Notes: generated from the sequence alone by a model not told the origin. Counted from the stretch's first letter, positions 23,052 to 33,390 are shown. The stretch is 42,403 nt of DNA from Geodermatophilus sp. DF01-2 (GCF_004571065.1 NZ_SPQN01000028.1:1-42403); one strand, 5' to 3'. Made by a program: numbers and translations.

Positions 23052-24133
23052 GCGGTGAGAAAGGCATCGGTCTCCTCCGGCGTCCCGGCGGTCACCCGCA
23101 GCCAACCGGGCAGTCCGACGTCGCGCACGAGGACGTCGTGCTCGAGCAGTGCCTTCCAGACGCCGGGGGCGTCGGCGAAGTGCCCGAAGAGCACGAAGTT
23201 CGCGTCGCTGGGCACGCTGGTCAGCCCCAGGCCCGGCAGCGCGGCGACGATGCGGTCCCGCTGTGCCTTGACCGCGTCGACGGTCGCCAGCAGCGCGTCG
23301 GTGTGCGCCAGCGCCGTCCGCGCGGCCGCCTGGGTCAGGGACGACAGGTGGTACGGCAGCCGGACCAGCTGCAGCGCGTCGACGACGGCCGGGTCGGCGG
23401 CCAGGTAGCCCAGCCGCAGGCCGGCCATCCCGAACGCCTTGCTCATCGTCCGGCTGACCAGCAGCCGCGGCCGGCCGGGCAGCAGGGTCAGCGCCGAGCG
23501 GGTGCCGGTGCGGGCGAACTCGGTGTAGGCCTCGTCGACGACGACCACGCCGGTGGTGGCGTCGTAGACCGTGGCGATCGTCTCCAGCGCCACCGCGGTG
23601 CCGGTCGGGTTGTTGGGGCTGGTCACGAACACGACGTCCGGGCGCACCTCGCGCACCTGCGCCGCGGCCTGCGCCGCGTCGATGGTGAAGTCGTCGCGGC
23701 GGTGCCCGTCGACCCAGGCGGTGCCGGTGCCCGCCGCGATGATCGGGTGCATCGAGTAGGACGGCGTGAAGCCCAGCGCCGTCCGCCCCGCTCCACCGAA
23801 TGCCTGCAGGATCTGCTGGAGCACCTCGTTGGACCCGTTGGCCGCCCACACCTGTGCCGGCTGCACGGTCTCCCCGCTGGTGCGGGTCAGGTAGGCGGCC
23901 AGGTCGCGGCGGAGGTCGAGCGCGTCCCGGTCGGGGTAGCGGTTCAGCTCCAGCGCCGCGTGCCCGAGCGCCGCGCCGAGGTCGGCGAGCAGCTCCGCCG
24001 GCAGCGGGTGCGGGTTCTCGTTGGTGTTGAGCCGGTGCTTGACCTGCAGCTGCGGGGCGCCGTAGGGCGTGCGGCCGCGCAGCTCCGGCCGCAGCGGGAG
24101 CTCGTCCATGCTGCTGGCGACGACGTGGGTCAT
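23015..24133 (-). CDS. hisC: Histidinol-phosphate aminotransferase
   Basis: Predicted 372 residues from ATG 24131-24133, overlapping the hisD stop (ATGA). A fold-type I PLP enzyme: [14 protein letters not shown] at the N-terminus, [29 protein letters not shown] with the conserved Asn, [12 protein letters not shown], and [20 protein letters not shown] containing the PLP Lys and the phosphate-binding Arg. It transaminates imidazole-acetol phosphate to histidinol phosphate. The C-terminal Arg of the substrate site lies in [15 protein letters not shown] short tandem duplication of its final codons follows the gene. Confidence 0.97.
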   Translation of the reverse strand: MTHVVASSMDELPLRPELRGRTPYGAPQLQVKHRLNTNENPHPLPAELLADLGAALGHAALELNRYPDRDALDLRRDLAAYLTRTSGETVQPAQVWAANGSNEVLQQILQAFGGAGRTALGFTPSYSMHPIIAAGTGTAWVDGHRRDDFTIDAAQAAAQVREVRPDVVFVTSPNNPTGTAVALETIATVYDATTGVVVVDEAYTEFARTGTRSALTLLPGRPRLLVSRTMSKAFGMAGLRLGYLAADPAVVDALQLVRLPYHLSSLTQAAARTALAHTDALLATVDAVKAQRDRIVAALPGLGLTSVPSDANFVLFGHFADAPGVWKALLEHDVLVRDVGLPGWLRVTAGTPEETDAFLTALGEVVREQGAS

Positions 24134-25434
24134 GCGCGCTGCCGGGCCCGGACAGCGGCGGCGTGCGCGGGCAGGTCCTCCGCGCCGGCCAGGGCGTCGA
24201 TGTGCCCGGCGACCTCGGCGAGGGCCTGCTCGTCGTACTCGACGACGTGGATGCCGCGCAGGAACGACTGCACCGACAGGCCGCTGGAGTGCCGGGCGCA
24301 GCCACCGGTGGGAAGCACGTGGTTGGAGCCGGCGATGTAGTCACCCAGCGACACCGGCGACCAGGCGCCGACGAACACCGCCCCGGCGTTGCGCACCCGC
24401 AGCGCGACCTCGCGGGCGTTCCGGGTCTGGATCTCCAGGTGCTCGGCGGCGTAGGCGTCGACCACCCGCAGGCCGGCCTCGACGTCGTCCACCAGGACGA
24501 CGCCGGACTGGCTGCCGTCCAGCGCGGCGAGGATCCGGTCGGAGTGCTTGGTGGCGGCCACCTGCCCGGGCATCAGGTCGAGGACGGCGTCGGCGAGGGC
24601 CTCGCTGGTGGTGACCAGCACCGCGCCGGCCAGCGGGTCGTGCTCGGCCTGGCTGATCAGGTCGGCGGCGACGTGCACCGCATCGGCGGTCTCGTCGGCG
24701 AGGATCGCCACCTCGGTGGGGCCGGCCTCGGAGTCGATGCCGATGAGGCCGCGCAGCAGCCGCTTGGCCGCCGTCACGTAGACGTTGCCCGGGCCGGTGA
24801 CCATGTCGACCGGCTCGCAGGAGCCGGCGCCGTAGCCGAAGACGGCGATGGCCTGCGCCCCGCCGACGGCGTAGACCTCGCGAACGCCGAGCAGCGCGCA
24901 CGCGGCCAGGACGCCGGGGTCCGGTAGCCCGCCGTGGTCGCGCTGCGGCGGGGAGGCCACCGCGATCGACTCCACCCCGGCGATCTGCGCCGGGACGACG
25001 TTCATGACCACGCTGGACAGCAGGGGAGCCAGGCCGCCGGGCACGTAGAGGCCGACGCGGCGCACCGGCACCCAGCGCTCGGTGACCGTGCCGCCGCGGA
25101 CCACCTGGGTGGTGACGTCGGTGCGGCGCTGGTCGGCGTGCACCCGGCGGACGCGGGCGATGGCCTCCTCGAGGGCGGCCCGGACGGCCGGGTCGATCCC
25201 GGCGAGCGCGGCCTCGATCGCCTCCTGCGGGACGGCGAAGTCCGCCAGGTCGACGCCGTCGAGGCGGGCGGTGATCTCGCGGACGGCCTGGGCGCCGCGC
25301 AGCCGGACGTCCTCGCACAGCGGCCGGACCGTGGCGAGCACCGAGTCGATGTCGGTGGCGGCGCGGGGCAGTAGGCCGGCGAGCTCACGCACCCCCGGCA
25401 GGGCGGAGCCACGCAGGTCGATGCGGGCGAGCAC
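24130..25434 (-). CDS. hisD: Histidinol dehydrogenase
   Basis: Predicted 434 residues from GTG 25432-25434, preceded by GGAGG at a seven-base gap. The frame is open far upstream but opposite the Lon-domain gene, so the extension is not used. Motifs: [70 protein letters not shown] with Zn-ligand and general-base residues, and [13 protein letters not shown] Zn-dependent two-step oxidation of histidinol to histidine. First gene of the block; the 108-base gap to the divergent Lon-domain gene must contain its promoter. Confidence 0.97.
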   Translation of the reverse strand: MLARIDLRGSALPGVRELAGLLPRAATDIDSVLATVRPLCEDVRLRGAQAVREITARLDGVDLADFAVPQEAIEAALAGIDPAVRAALEEAIARVRRVHADQRRTDVTTQVVRGGTVTERWVPVRRVGLYVPGGLAPLLSSVVMNVVPAQIAGVESIAVASPPQRDHGGLPDPGVLAACALLGVREVYAVGGAQAIAVFGYGAGSCEPVDMVTGPGNVYVTAAKRLLRGLIGIDSEAGPTEVAILADETADAVHVAADLISQAEHDPLAGAVLVTTSEALADAVLDLMPGQVAATKHSDRILAALDGSQSGVVLVDDVEAGLRVVDAYAAEHLEIQTRNAREVALRVRNAGAVFVGAWSPVSLGDYIAGSNHVLPTGGCARHSSGLSVQSFLRGIHVVEYDEQALAEVAGHIDALAGAEDLPAHAAAVRARQRA

Positions 25435-25528
25435 GGGCGGACCTCCGGGGCGGGGACGGAACACCTCAGGATAGCCGCCGGGGGTGGGCGGGTCGGCGTC
25501 CTGCCCGGTCCGCAACCACGGCCACCCG

Positions 25529-25534
25529 TAGGCT
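25529..25534 (+). promoter_or_regulatory. -10 hexamer for a near-leaderless start at 25543
   Basis: TAGGCT ends eight bases before the GTG at 25543, leaving room for essentially no 5' leader. No Shine-Dalgarno sequence is present. Confidence 0.45.
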
Positions 25535-25542
25535 CGCCTGCC

Positions 25543-26340
25543 GTGGACCTGATCCCACTCTTCCCGCTGGGGACACCGCTGTTCCCCGGGGTGGTCCTGC
25601 CGCTGCAGGTCTTCGAGCCGCGCTACCGGCGGCTGGTCCGCGACCTGCTGGAGCTGCCGGAGAGCGGGGCCCGCTGCTTCGGTGTGGTCGCCATCCGGCA
25701 GGGCTGGGAGGTCGAGGAGGTCGCCCCGGCAGAGGCCCTCTACGACGTGGGCTGCACCGCGCGCCTGCAGACCGTGCGGCCCCAGTCCGACGGCGGCTTC
25801 CGCATCGTCACCGCTGGCGGCGACCGGTTCCGCCTGCTCGACGTCGTCGTCGCGGACGACCCGCCGTACCTGCAGGCCGAGATCGAGTGGCTGGCCGAGG
25901 AGGAGGCCGCCGAGGAGGCCGCCGGCGACCAGGACGGACTGGTCGTGCCCGGCGGCGCGGCACCCGACGCCGAGCACGAGGATCTCGTCAGCGAGGTCGC
26001 GCGCGGCTCGATGGAGGTGCTCGTCCGCGGGGTGGGCGGACTGTTCGCGCGCTACGTCGCTGCGGTGACCACGCTGACCGGTGAGGCCGACGGCGAGCAG
26101 CCCGACACCGCGGACCTCCTCCGGGCGGTCTCCGGTGACCCGCGGGCGCTCTCCTACCTGGTGGCCTCGGCGGCGCTGCTGACCACCGAGGACCGGCAGG
26201 CGCTGCTCGCCGAGTCCGCGACCCGCCGGCGGCTGCAGACGGAGTCGCGGCTGCTGCGCCGCGAGCTGACCCTGCTCGAGGCGGTCGGCGCGGTGCCGGC
26301 GCCGCTGCAGCGCTTCGCCGGCCCGCGCAGCGTCAACTAG
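25543..26340 (+). CDS. Lon N-terminal (substrate-binding) domain protein
   Basis: Predicted 265 residues from GTG 25543. The N-terminus is the Lon-type PUA-like fold: [20 protein letters not shown], then [37 protein letters not shown] and the RFRLLDV strand. There is no ATPase or Lon protease domain, so it is a stand-alone 'LON peptidase substrate-binding domain' protein, possibly an adaptor. An acidic linker ([14 protein letters not shown]) separates a C-terminal helical bundle. It is transcribed divergently from hisD, apparently leaderless. Its last 8 bases overlap the end of the convergent membrane-protein gene. Confidence 0.88.
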   Translation: MDLIPLFPLGTPLFPGVVLPLQVFEPRYRRLVRDLLELPESGARCFGVVAIRQGWEVEEVAPAEALYDVGCTARLQTVRPQSDGGFRIVTAGGDRFRLLDVVVADDPPYLQAEIEWLAEEEAAEEAAGDQDGLVVPGGAAPDAEHEDLVSEVARGSMEVLVRGVGGLFARYVAAVTTLTGEADGEQPDTADLLRAVSGDPRALSYLVASAALLTTEDRQALLAESATRRRLQTESRLLRRELTLLEAVGAVPAPLQRFAGPRSVN

Positions 26341-27043
26341 CAGGACCCCGCTGCCCCCCACCACTCGCGAACTCGCGGCGGGACCCTGCAGCGGGGCCGC
26401 TCTCGCGCGGCGTCACCCCGGGCGACGGGGGCGCGGCGCCCGTGGGGGCCGGCACGGGGTCAGGCCGGTCGAGGTCGTCGGAGGCGGCGAACAGCGTGGC
26501 GACCACGTAGGTCAGGACGGCGAGGAACGGGCCGACCGCCAGCGCTGCCGGTGAGCCCAGTACCAGCGGGGTGACGATCCGGGTGCCGATGTCGGCCAGC
26601 TGCACGTCGGAGGGGCCGGCCCCGAGCAGCTCGCCCAGTTGCCAGGCGACGAGGGCGGCCATCACCATCCCGCCGGCCAGGGCGAGCACGGTGGCGACCC
26701 CGCGCCGGCGGCGCAGCCGCCAGGAGACCAGCCCGGCCAGGAGCCCCAGGCCGGCCAGCACGAGGGTGTAGACGCCGTCGTCGGCGACGAGCAGCTCGGC
26801 CGACGGGCGCCCGACCACGATCGGGCCCTCCTCGGTGACCTCGAAGAGGGCCCGCGGCGCCAGCGCCCACCACAGCAACCCGGCGGGCACTCCGGCGAGC
26901 AGCAGCACCCCGGCCAGCACCAGCGAGCTGCGCAGGTCGGCGCGCAGCTCGGCGCGGCCGGCCCACGGGGCGCCGGCACCCCACCGCGCAGGGCGGACGG
27001 GCGGCGGCGGTCCGACGGGAGCGGAGGTGGGAGTGCTGTCCAC
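26333..27043 (-). CDS. Membrane protein of unknown function
   Basis: Predicted 236 residues from GTG 27041-27043. A Pro-rich cytoplasmic lead ([20 protein letters not shown]) precedes four hydrophobic helices: [56 protein letters not shown] and [20 protein letters not shown]. An extracytoplasmic loop follows helix 1 ([17 protein letters not shown]). The last 20 or so residues ([13 protein letters not shown]) derive from the hairpin repeat. The layout matches DUF2567-like actinobacterial proteins, but I am not certain. Convergent with the Lon-domain gene. Confidence 0.75.
   Translation of the reverse strand: MDSTPTSAPVGPPPPVRPARWGAGAPWAGRAELRADLRSSLVLAGVLLLAGVPAGLLWWALAPRALFEVTEEGPIVVGRPSAELLVADDGVYTLVLAGLGLLAGLVSWRLRRRRGVATVLALAGGMVMAALVAWQLGELLGAGPSDVQLADIGTRIVTPLVLGSPAALAVGPFLAVLTYVVATLFAASDDLDRPDPVPAPTGAAPPSPGVTPRESGPAAGSRREFASGGGQRGPAS
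26342..26398. repeat. Stop-associated hairpin repeat, read through by the convergent gene
   Basis: Starts AGGACCCC one base after the TAG of the Lon-domain gene. Arms CCCCGCTG (26346-26353) and CAGCGGGG (26389-26396) are perfect; the core reads ACTCGCGAACTCGCGGCGGG. On the minus strand it encodes the last residues of the membrane protein at 26333-27043. Confidence 0.65.
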
Positions 27044-27145
27044 GTCTCCAGTCAACCCCGCGCAGCTGTGCGGCTCATCCCCGGCGGCCGGACGGCCGGG
27101 CGGCGCTCCTCCCACGGCCCCGTCCCGTGGCTCCCTCCTGGCGTG

Positions 27146-27341
27146 CCCCGAGCTTGCGAAGGGCTCGGGGAGGGGGACGCTCCATCTACTGCAGGGTCCC
27201 GCCGCGAGCCCGGTGGCGTACTGGAACGGCCACCCTTCAGGGCCCCACGGGCCGCCCCGTCCCGGGCACCGTCCCGAGCCTGCGAGGGGTGGGGAGGACG
27301 GGGTCCTTTCCGGAGGCGTGGGAAGGAAGGATGGTCCTTCT
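27146..27341 (-). repeat. Tandem stop-associated hairpin repeats after dnaE
   Basis: The 298 bases between dnaE and the next gene (27044-27341) hold no reading frame of note but several repeat units. Nearest dnaE is an AGGACC half unit. Next comes a full element with arms CCCCGTCC (27255-27262) and GGACGGGG (27296-27303). Then follow a fragment containing GGGTCCCGCCGCGAG and a small hairpin CCCCGAG/CTCGGGG (27146-27152, 27164-27170). They probably terminate dnaE transcription. Confidence 0.6.
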
Positions 27342-30300
27342 TCACAGCAGCGCCACGCTGGTCGGACCGAGCAGCGCCTTGATGTCGCCCATGAGCGCCG
27401 TGCTGGGCCGGACCCGCAGCCCCTGGTCCAACCGCAGCACGGTCTCGCGGCTGCCGTTGACCAGCTTCAGCTGCACCTCGGTGGTGCCCGGGTGGCTGCC
27501 CAGCACCTCGCGCAGCCGCTCGACCACCGGCGGGGTGCAGCGGGCGGCGGGCATGGAGACCAGCACCGGGCCGCGCGGGCCCTCGGTGAGCTCGGGGATG
27601 GTGACCTCGGCGCCGAACAACGAGGGCTGGTCGTCGCGCCGGCTGATCCGGCCCTTGACGACGACGATCTGGTCGCGGGCCACCTTGTCCGCCACCTGCT
27701 GCCAGGTCTTCGGGAAGAACAGCACCTCGATGCCGGATTCGAGGTCCTCCAGGGTGGCGATGGCCCAGGGCGCGCCTTGCTTGTTGGTGCGCGGGCCGAC
27801 CGCGGTGAGGATGCCCGCGATCGTCACGTTGGCGCCGTCCTCCACGCCCCCGGCGTTGATCTCGGCGATCGGGGTGTCGGCGTGCGCGGTGAGGACGTGC
27901 TCGACGCCGTGCAGGGGGTGGTCGGAGACGTAGAGCCCGAGCATGTCGCGCTCGAAGACCAGCCGCTCGGACTTCGACCAGTCCGCCGCGGGGATGGCGA
28001 CGTCGAGCGCGCCGCCGAACGGGTCCTCCTCCGCGCCGTCCCCGCCGAAGCCGCCGAACAGGTCGAACTGCCCCTCGGCCTCCTTGCGCTTGAGCGCCAT
28101 CGCCATCTCGACCGCGTTGGCGTGCACGCTGACCAGGCCCTGCCGCGAGTGGCCGAGGGAGTCGAAGGCGCCGGCCTTGCACAGCGACTCGATGACCTTC
28201 TTGTTGCACACCAGGGCGTCGACCTTGCGCAGGAAGTCGGCGAAGTCCCGGAAGGCGCCCTGCTCCTCGCGGGACCGCACGATCCCGTCGACGACGTTGC
28301 GGCCGACGTTGCGGATCGAGGCCAGGCCGAAGCGGATGTCGGTGCCGACCGGGGTGAAGTCCGCCGCCGACTCGTTGACGTCGGGCGGGAGCACCTTGAT
28401 GCCCATCCGGCGGCACTCGGCCAGGTAGATCGGCCGCTTGTCCTTGTCGTCGCCGACGCTGGTGAGCAGCGCGGCCATGTACTCGGCCGGGTAGTTGGCC
28501 TTGAGGTACGCCGTCCAGTACGAGACCAGGCCGTAGGCGGCCGAGTGGGCCTTGTTGAACGCGTAGTCGGCGAACGGGACGAGGATGTCCCAGAGCGTCT
28601 TGATCGCCGCGGCGGAGTAGCCGCGCTCCTTCATGCCCGCCTCGAAGCCGACGAACTCGGCGTCCAGCACCGACTTCTTCTTCTTGCCCATCGCCCGGCG
28701 CAGCAGGTCGGCCTTGCCGAGGGAGTACCCGGCGACCTTCTGCGCGATCGCCATGACCTGCTCCTGGTAGACGATCAGGCCGTAGGTCGTGCCGAGGATG
28801 TCCTCCAGCGGCTCGGCCAGCTCCGGGTGGATCGGCGTGATCTCCTGCTGGCCGTTCTTGCGCAGCGCGTAGTTGGTGTGCGAGTTGGCACCCATCGGGC
28901 CGGGCCGGTAGAGCGCGCCGACGGCGGAGATGTCCTCGAAGTTGTCCGGCCGCATCAGGCGCAGCAGCGAGCGCATCGGCCCGCCGTCGAACTGGAAGAC
29001 CCCGAGGGTGTCACCGCGGGCCAGCAGCGCGTAGGTAGCCGGGTCGGTGAGGTCCTTGCTGATCTCGTCGAGGTCGATCGGTTCCTTGCCGTTCGTCACG
29101 ATGTTGCGCAGCGCGTCGTCGATGACCGTGAGGTTGCGCAGGCCCAGGAAGTCCATCTTGAGCAGCCCGAGCGTCTCGCAGGTCGGGTAGTCGAACTGCG
29201 TGATGACCGCGCCGTCGGCCTCGCGGCGCATGATCGGGATGCTATCGATCAACGGGTAGCGGCCGATGATGACGCCGGCGGCGTGCACGCCCCACTGCCG
29301 CTTGAGCCCCTCGAGCTTGCGCGCCTGGTCGACGACCTCGGCCGCCCCGGGGTCGGCCTCGTAGCGGGCGCGGAACTCCGTGGCCTCCTTGTAGCGCGGG
29401 TGGGCCGGGTCGAAAATGCCCGACAGCGGGATGTCCTTGCCCATGACCGACGGCGGCATGAGCTTGGTGAGCTCGTCGCCCACCGAGTAGGGCCGGTCGA
29501 GCACGCGTGCGGCGTCCTTGATCGCGGCCTTGGCCTTGATCGTGCCGTAGGTGACGATCTGGCTGACCCGCTCCTCGCCGTACTTCTGCGAGACGTACTG
29601 GATGACCTCACCGCGGCGGCGGTCGTCGAAGTCGATGTCGACGTCGGGCATCGAGACGCGCTCGGGGTTGAGGAAGCGCTCGAAGATCAGTCCGTGCGCC
29701 AGCGGGTCGAGGTCGGTGATGCCCATGGCGTAGGCGGCCAGGGAGCCCGCCGCGGAGCCACGGCCCGGGCCGACCCGGATGCCGTTGTCCTTGGCCCAGT
29801 TGATGAAGTCGGCGACCACGAGGAAGTACCCCGGGAAGCCCATCTGGGTGATGATCCCGACCTCGTAGTCGGCCTGCTTGCGCACGTGGTCGGGGATGCC
29901 GGCAGGCCAGCGCTTGTGCAACCCGCGCTCGACCTCCTTGACGAACCAGGAGGTCTCGTCCTCCCCCGGCGGCAGCGGGAAGCGCGGCATGAGGTCGGCG
30001 CCCTCGGTGAACGACACCTCGCACTGCTCGGCGACCAGCAGTGTGTTGTCGCAGGCGGAGGCGAGCTCGCCGGGGAACAGCGCGCGCATCTCCGCGGCGC
30101 TCTTCAGGTAGTAGCCGTCCCCGTTGAACTTGAAGCGGTTGGTCTCGCCCAGCCGCGATCCGGTCTGGATGCAGAGCAGTGCGTCGTGGGCCTCGGCGTC
30201 CTCCTTGTGCGTGTAGTGCAGGTCGTTGGTGGCCAGCAGCGGGATGCCCAGCTCGCCGGCGATCTGCAGCAGCTGCGGGCGGGTCTTCTGCTCGATCGCC

Positions 30301-30905
30301 AGGCCGTGGTCCATCAGCTCGGCGTAGAAGTTCTCCCGCCCGAAGATGTCCTGGAAGTCGGCGGCGGCCTGGCGGGCGCGGTCGTACTTGCCGGCGCGCA
30401 GCCACATGTTGACCTCGCCCGACGGGCAGCCGGTGGTGGCGATCAGGCCCGTGCCGTAGCGCTCCAGCAGGTCGCGGTCGAACCGCGGCTTGCGGTACTG
30501 CCCCTCGAGGCTGGCCATCGAGGAGATGCGGAAGAGGTTGTGCATCCCCTCCGTGGTGCGGGCCAGCAGCGTCATGTGGGTGTAGGCGGCCTTGCCACGA
30601 GAGGACCCGCCCTCGCCGTCCTCGTCGATGAGGTTGTCGCCGAAGTCGAACGGCGCGCGGTCGAAGCGCGAGCCGGGCGTGTAGTAGCCCTCCATGCCGA
30701 TGATCGGCTTCACGCCGGCGCCCTTGGCCTGCTTGTAGAAGTCGTAGGCGCCGAAGACGTTGCCGTGGTCGGTCATCGCCAGCGCCGGCATCCCGTACTC
30801 GGCGGCGGCCGCGGTGACCTCCGGCAGCTTGGCCGCGCCGTCGAGCATCGAGTACTCGGTGTGTACGTGCAGGTGCACGAACGGATCGGACGACGGGTTG
30901 CTCAC
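27342..30905 (-). CDS. dnaE: DNA polymerase III alpha subunit
   Basis: Predicted 1187 residues from GTG 30903-30905, full length for DnaE1. The PHP domain opens with HLHVHTEYSMLDGAAK (residues 11-26). The polymerase palm has PDVDIDFDDRRRGEV (about 417-431), with two catalytic Asp, and LLKMDFLGLRNLT (about 580), with the third. Helix-hairpin-helix and OB-fold regions follow, the latter reading VTIAGILTAVGPRTNKQGAP. It copies the chromosome as the replicative polymerase with the beta clamp. The retained PHP histidines suggest an active or structural metal site, as in other actinobacterial DnaE1, where PHP is the proofreading exonuclease. No inteins or breaks. Confidence 0.98.
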   Translation of the reverse strand: MSNPSSDPFVHLHVHTEYSMLDGAAKLPEVTAAAAEYGMPALAMTDHGNVFGAYDFYKQAKGAGVKPIIGMEGYYTPGSRFDRAPFDFGDNLIDEDGEGGSSRGKAAYTHMTLLARTTEGMHNLFRISSMASLEGQYRKPRFDRDLLERYGTGLIATTGCPSGEVNMWLRAGKYDRARQAAADFQDIFGRENFYAELMDHGLAIEQKTRPQLLQIAGELGIPLLATNDLHYTHKEDAEAHDALLCIQTGSRLGETNRFKFNGDGYYLKSAAEMRALFPGELASACDNTLLVAEQCEVSFTEGADLMPRFPLPPGEDETSWFVKEVERGLHKRWPAGIPDHVRKQADYEVGIITQMGFPGYFLVVADFINWAKDNGIRVGPGRGSAAGSLAAYAMGITDLDPLAHGLIFERFLNPERVSMPDVDIDFDDRRRGEVIQYVSQKYGEERVSQIVTYGTIKAKAAIKDAARVLDRPYSVGDELTKLMPPSVMGKDIPLSGIFDPAHPRYKEATEFRARYEADPGAAEVVDQARKLEGLKRQWGVHAAGVIIGRYPLIDSIPIMRREADGAVITQFDYPTCETLGLLKMDFLGLRNLTVIDDALRNIVTNGKEPIDLDEISKDLTDPATYALLARGDTLGVFQFDGGPMRSLLRLMRPDNFEDISAVGALYRPGPMGANSHTNYALRKNGQQEITPIHPELAEPLEDILGTTYGLIVYQEQVMAIAQKVAGYSLGKADLLRRAMGKKKKSVLDAEFVGFEAGMKERGYSAAAIKTLWDILVPFADYAFNKAHSAAYGLVSYWTAYLKANYPAEYMAALLTSVGDDKDKRPIYLAECRRMGIKVLPPDVNESAADFTPVGTDIRFGLASIRNVGRNVVDGIVRSREEQGAFRDFADFLRKVDALVCNKKVIESLCKAGAFDSLGHSRQGLVSVHANAVEMAMALKRKEAEGQFDLFGGFGGDGAEEDPFGGALDVAIPAADWSKSERLVFERDMLGLYVSDHPLHGVEHVLTAHADTPIAEINAGGVEDGANVTIAGILTAVGPRTNKQGAPWAIATLEDLESGIEVLFFPKTWQQVADKVARDQIVVVKGRISRRDDQPSLFGAEVTIPELTEGPRGPVLVSMPAARCTPPVVERLREVLGSHPGTTEVQLKLVNGSRETVLRLDQGLRVRPSTALMGDIKALLGPTSVALL

Positions 30906-31092
30906 GGGCGTCGGTGCTCCTCACGGGTCGTGCGTGCCCGGCCGTCGGGGATCCGGCGGGCGACCGGCGGGGAAGACCGGTGGGCGGTGCGGCGGTGCTC
31001 CGGACGGGATCGGCGGGAACCCGATCCTCGCACCGCAGAGGTCTACTCCGGGGGACCGACAGGAATGTGTCTCGGCACAGCGGACCGCTCCG

Positions 31093-31527
31093 TCACACCT
31101 CGTCCGCCAGCGGACGGCGCATCGTGACGTGCGCGATGCCGGCCTCCTCGTAGACGTCCCCGACCGCCGTGTAGCCGGCCCGCTCGTAGAAGCCCCGCGC
31201 CGGAACCTGGGCGTGCAGCTCGACCTCGGTCAGCCCTAGCAGGACGGCCTGCCGGTGCAGCTCGGCGAGGACGGCGGCGCCGTACCCGCGCCCGCGTACC
31301 GCCGTGTCGACGGCCATCCGGCCGACGACGGCGCGGCCGTCGCGGACCAGCAGCCGCCCGGTCGCCACCACCCGCCCGCGCTCGTCGCGAACCAGGGCGT
31401 GCACCGCGGTGGCGTCGTGCTCGTCGCGCTCGACGTCGGCCGGCACGCCCTGCTCCTCGACGAAGACGCGGGTGCGCAGCGCGGCCACCTCCGGCCAGTC
31501 CGCCGCGGTGGCACGCCGGGCCCTCAT
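31093..31527 (-). CDS. GNAT-family N-acetyltransferase
   Basis: Predicted 144 residues from ATG 31525-31527, overlapping the upstream stop (ATGA). The N-terminal region RVFVEEQGVPADVERDEHDA resembles the ElaA/YjcF-type GNAT branch. The acetyl-CoA motif A reads VGRMAVDTAVRGRGYGAAVL (Q/RxxGxG/A), and motif B includes ARGFYERAGYTAVGDVYEEA. The frame is open upstream through the protease gene but in a different, non-coding phase. Acceptor unknown. The 187 bases between it and dnaE contain no gene that I can see. Confidence 0.88.
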   Translation of the reverse strand: MRARRATAADWPEVAALRTRVFVEEQGVPADVERDEHDATAVHALVRDERGRVVATGRLLVRDGRAVVGRMAVDTAVRGRGYGAAVLAELHRQAVLLGLTEVELHAQVPARGFYERAGYTAVGDVYEEAGIAHVTMRRPLADEV

Positions 31528-32333
31528 GCCGGCCTCCGGACGACGTCGGGCAGCGCGGAGGCCGGCACGAGCAGGAAGCGCAGGTCGACGACGGCGTGCA
31601 GCAGGACCGGGAGCAGCAGCGAGCCGGTGTCGAGGTAGAGGCCGGCCAGCACGCCGCCGAGGACGCCGGTGGTCACCATGCCGGCCACCCCCTGGTAGGC
31701 GTGGGCCAGGCCGAACGCCACGGCGCCGACGGCCACCAGCACCGACGTCGGCAGCCCGCCGCCCACCGCGGCGACGACGGCGAGGAGGAAACCGCGGTAC
31801 AGCCACTCCTCGCACACGCCGGCGGTGATCCCCACCACGGTGAACAGCCGTCGCTCGGCGCGGGTGCGCGGCAGCAGCGCCAGGGTCGCGTGCACCGACG
31901 GCTCGGCGTGGCGCCCGCGGACGGGCGGGGAGTGACCCGGCCGGTGCAGCTGGTCCGCCGCCTGGGCCAGCGCCCCCGATCGCAGGACCCGCGTGGAGAC
32001 GGCGACGAAGCCGAGCACCAGGACCGTGGCCGCGGTGGCCAGCGGGCCGGGCCACGACTGCGGCAAGCGCAGGCCCACGGCCCCGGCGTCCACCCCGGGG
32101 GCGGCCAGCCAGACGACCAGGGCGAGCCCGGCCAGCCCCCACTCCAGCACCAGCAGCCGACCGTAGAACGACCGCCGGGCGCCGTCGTCGGTGCGCAGCC
32201 GGTCCTCGAAGCGGCGGTGCAGCACGTGCCCGGCCAGCGGCTCGCCGACGATCAGGTAGCCCGCCACCACGACCGCCGACAGCGCGGCCGGGCCGTAGTC
32301 GGCGAGCGAGCCGGGCAGCCCGACGGTGCTCAT
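31524..32333 (-). CDS. CPBP-family intramembrane metalloprotease
   Basis: Predicted 269 residues with about seven hydrophobic helices. The Abi/CAAX-type motifs are intact: GVCEEWLYRGFLLAVVAAVG (EExxxR), VAFGLAHAYQGVAG (FxxxH) and LLPVLLHAVVDL (HxxxD/N). These form the metal-binding active site within the membrane. Bacterial CPBP proteins act in prenyl-protein processing, bacteriocin immunity or regulation; the partner here is not evident. The GNAT gene is coupled to it through an ATGA overlap, suggesting a two-gene unit. Confidence 0.9.
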   Translation of the reverse strand: MSTVGLPGSLADYGPAALSAVVVAGYLIVGEPLAGHVLHRRFEDRLRTDDGARRSFYGRLLVLEWGLAGLALVVWLAAPGVDAGAVGLRLPQSWPGPLATAATVLVLGFVAVSTRVLRSGALAQAADQLHRPGHSPPVRGRHAEPSVHATLALLPRTRAERRLFTVVGITAGVCEEWLYRGFLLAVVAAVGGGLPTSVLVAVGAVAFGLAHAYQGVAGMVTTGVLGGVLAGLYLDTGSLLLPVLLHAVVDLRFLLVPASALPDVVRRPA

Positions 32334-32364
32334 GGCCGAGCTCGCACGCTGGCTCGCACCGGCG

Positions 32365-33315
32365 TCAGGCCTCGGCGCGCAGGATGTCGAGCGCGCCGGC
32401 CAGGTCGGGCGGGAACGGGCTGGTGAACTCCGTCCAGCGCCCGTCGGCGGGGTGCGGGATGCCCAGCCGTGCGGCGTGCAGCCACTGCCGCGAGACGCCG
32501 AGCCGCGCGGCCAGGGTCGGATCGGCGCCGTAGGTCGTGTCGCCGACGCAGGGGTGGCGGAGGGCGGAGAAGTGGACCCGGATCTGGTGGGTGCGGCCGG
32601 TCTCCAGCCGGATGTCGACGAGGCTGGCGGCCGGGAATGCCTCGACGACCTCGTAGTGGGTCACCGACGGGCGCCCGCCCTGGACGACGGCGAACCTCCA
32701 GTCGTGCTTCGGGTGCCGGTCGATCGGCGCGTCGATCGTGCCGCGCGAGGGGTCGGGGTGGCCCTGGACGAGGGCCGCGTAGCCCTTCTCGACCGTCCGC
32801 TCCTTGAACGCCGCCTTGAGCGTGGTGTAGGCCCGCTCGCTCTTGGCCACGACCATCAGCCCCGTCGTCCCGGCGTCCAGCCGGTGGACGACGCCCTGCC
32901 GCTCGGCGGCACCCGAGGTGGCGATCCGGTAGCCGGCCGCGGCCAGCCCGCCGACGACGGTGGGCCCCTCCCAGCCGGGGCTGGGGTGCGCGGCGACGCC
33001 GACGGGCTTGTCGACGACCACGACGTCGTCGTCGTCGTGGACCACGGTGAGCCCGGCGACCGGCTCCGGCGCGGTGGGCTGGGATGGGTGGGCGTGCGGT
33101 AGCGGCGGCAGCTCCACCTCCAGCCAGCTGCCGCCACTGACCCGGTCGCCCTTGCCGCGCACCCGGCCGTCGACGACCACGGCACCGGCGTCGGCGAGGT
33201 CGGCGGCGGCACCGCGGGAGAGCCCGAAGAGCCGGGACAGCGCCTGGTCGACGCGCTGGCCCTCCAGCCCGTCGGGCACCGGGAGGGCCCGGCGTTGGCC
33301 CGCGGAGCTGGTCAC
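32365..33315 (-). CDS. RluD-type 23S rRNA pseudouridine synthase
   Basis: Predicted 316 residues from GTG 33313-33315. An N-terminal S4 RNA-binding domain ([33 protein letters not shown]) precedes the catalytic domain with [20 protein letters not shown], where the Asp is the catalytic nucleophile, then [20 protein letters not shown] and GDTTYGAD. This is the RluA/RluC/RluD family. In actinobacteria the gene usually lies just downstream of lspA, as here, and is often called rluD. It modifies uridines in the large-subunit rRNA. The frame is open upstream into the repeat zone, but GTG 33315 fits the start of the S4 domain. Confidence 0.93.
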   Translation of the reverse strand: MTSSAGQRRALPVPDGLEGQRVDQALSRLFGLSRGAAADLADAGAVVVDGRVRGKGDRVSGGSWLEVELPPLPHAHPSQPTAPEPVAGLTVVHDDDDVVVVDKPVGVAAHPSPGWEGPTVVGGLAAAGYRIATSGAAERQGVVHRLDAGTTGLMVVAKSERAYTTLKAAFKERTVEKGYAALVQGHPDPSRGTIDAPIDRHPKHDWRFAVVQGGRPSVTHYEVVEAFPAASLVDIRLETGRTHQIRVHFSALRHPCVGDTTYGADPTLAARLGVSRQWLHAARLGIPHPADGRWTEFTSPFPPDLAGALDILRAEA

Positions 33316-33390
33316 GGCCCCATTGTGACCACCGGCGGCGACGGGACGGCGCACCGCCGCCCGAGCGTGGCCCCCTCCCGGGACCCGCAG

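Noticed and set aside
26835..31127. A 1430-codon plus-strand open frame opposite dnaE
   Set aside because: dnaE on the minus strand is complete with all catalytic residues. The antisense translation is repetitive Arg/Gly/Val/Asp and carries no recognisable domain.
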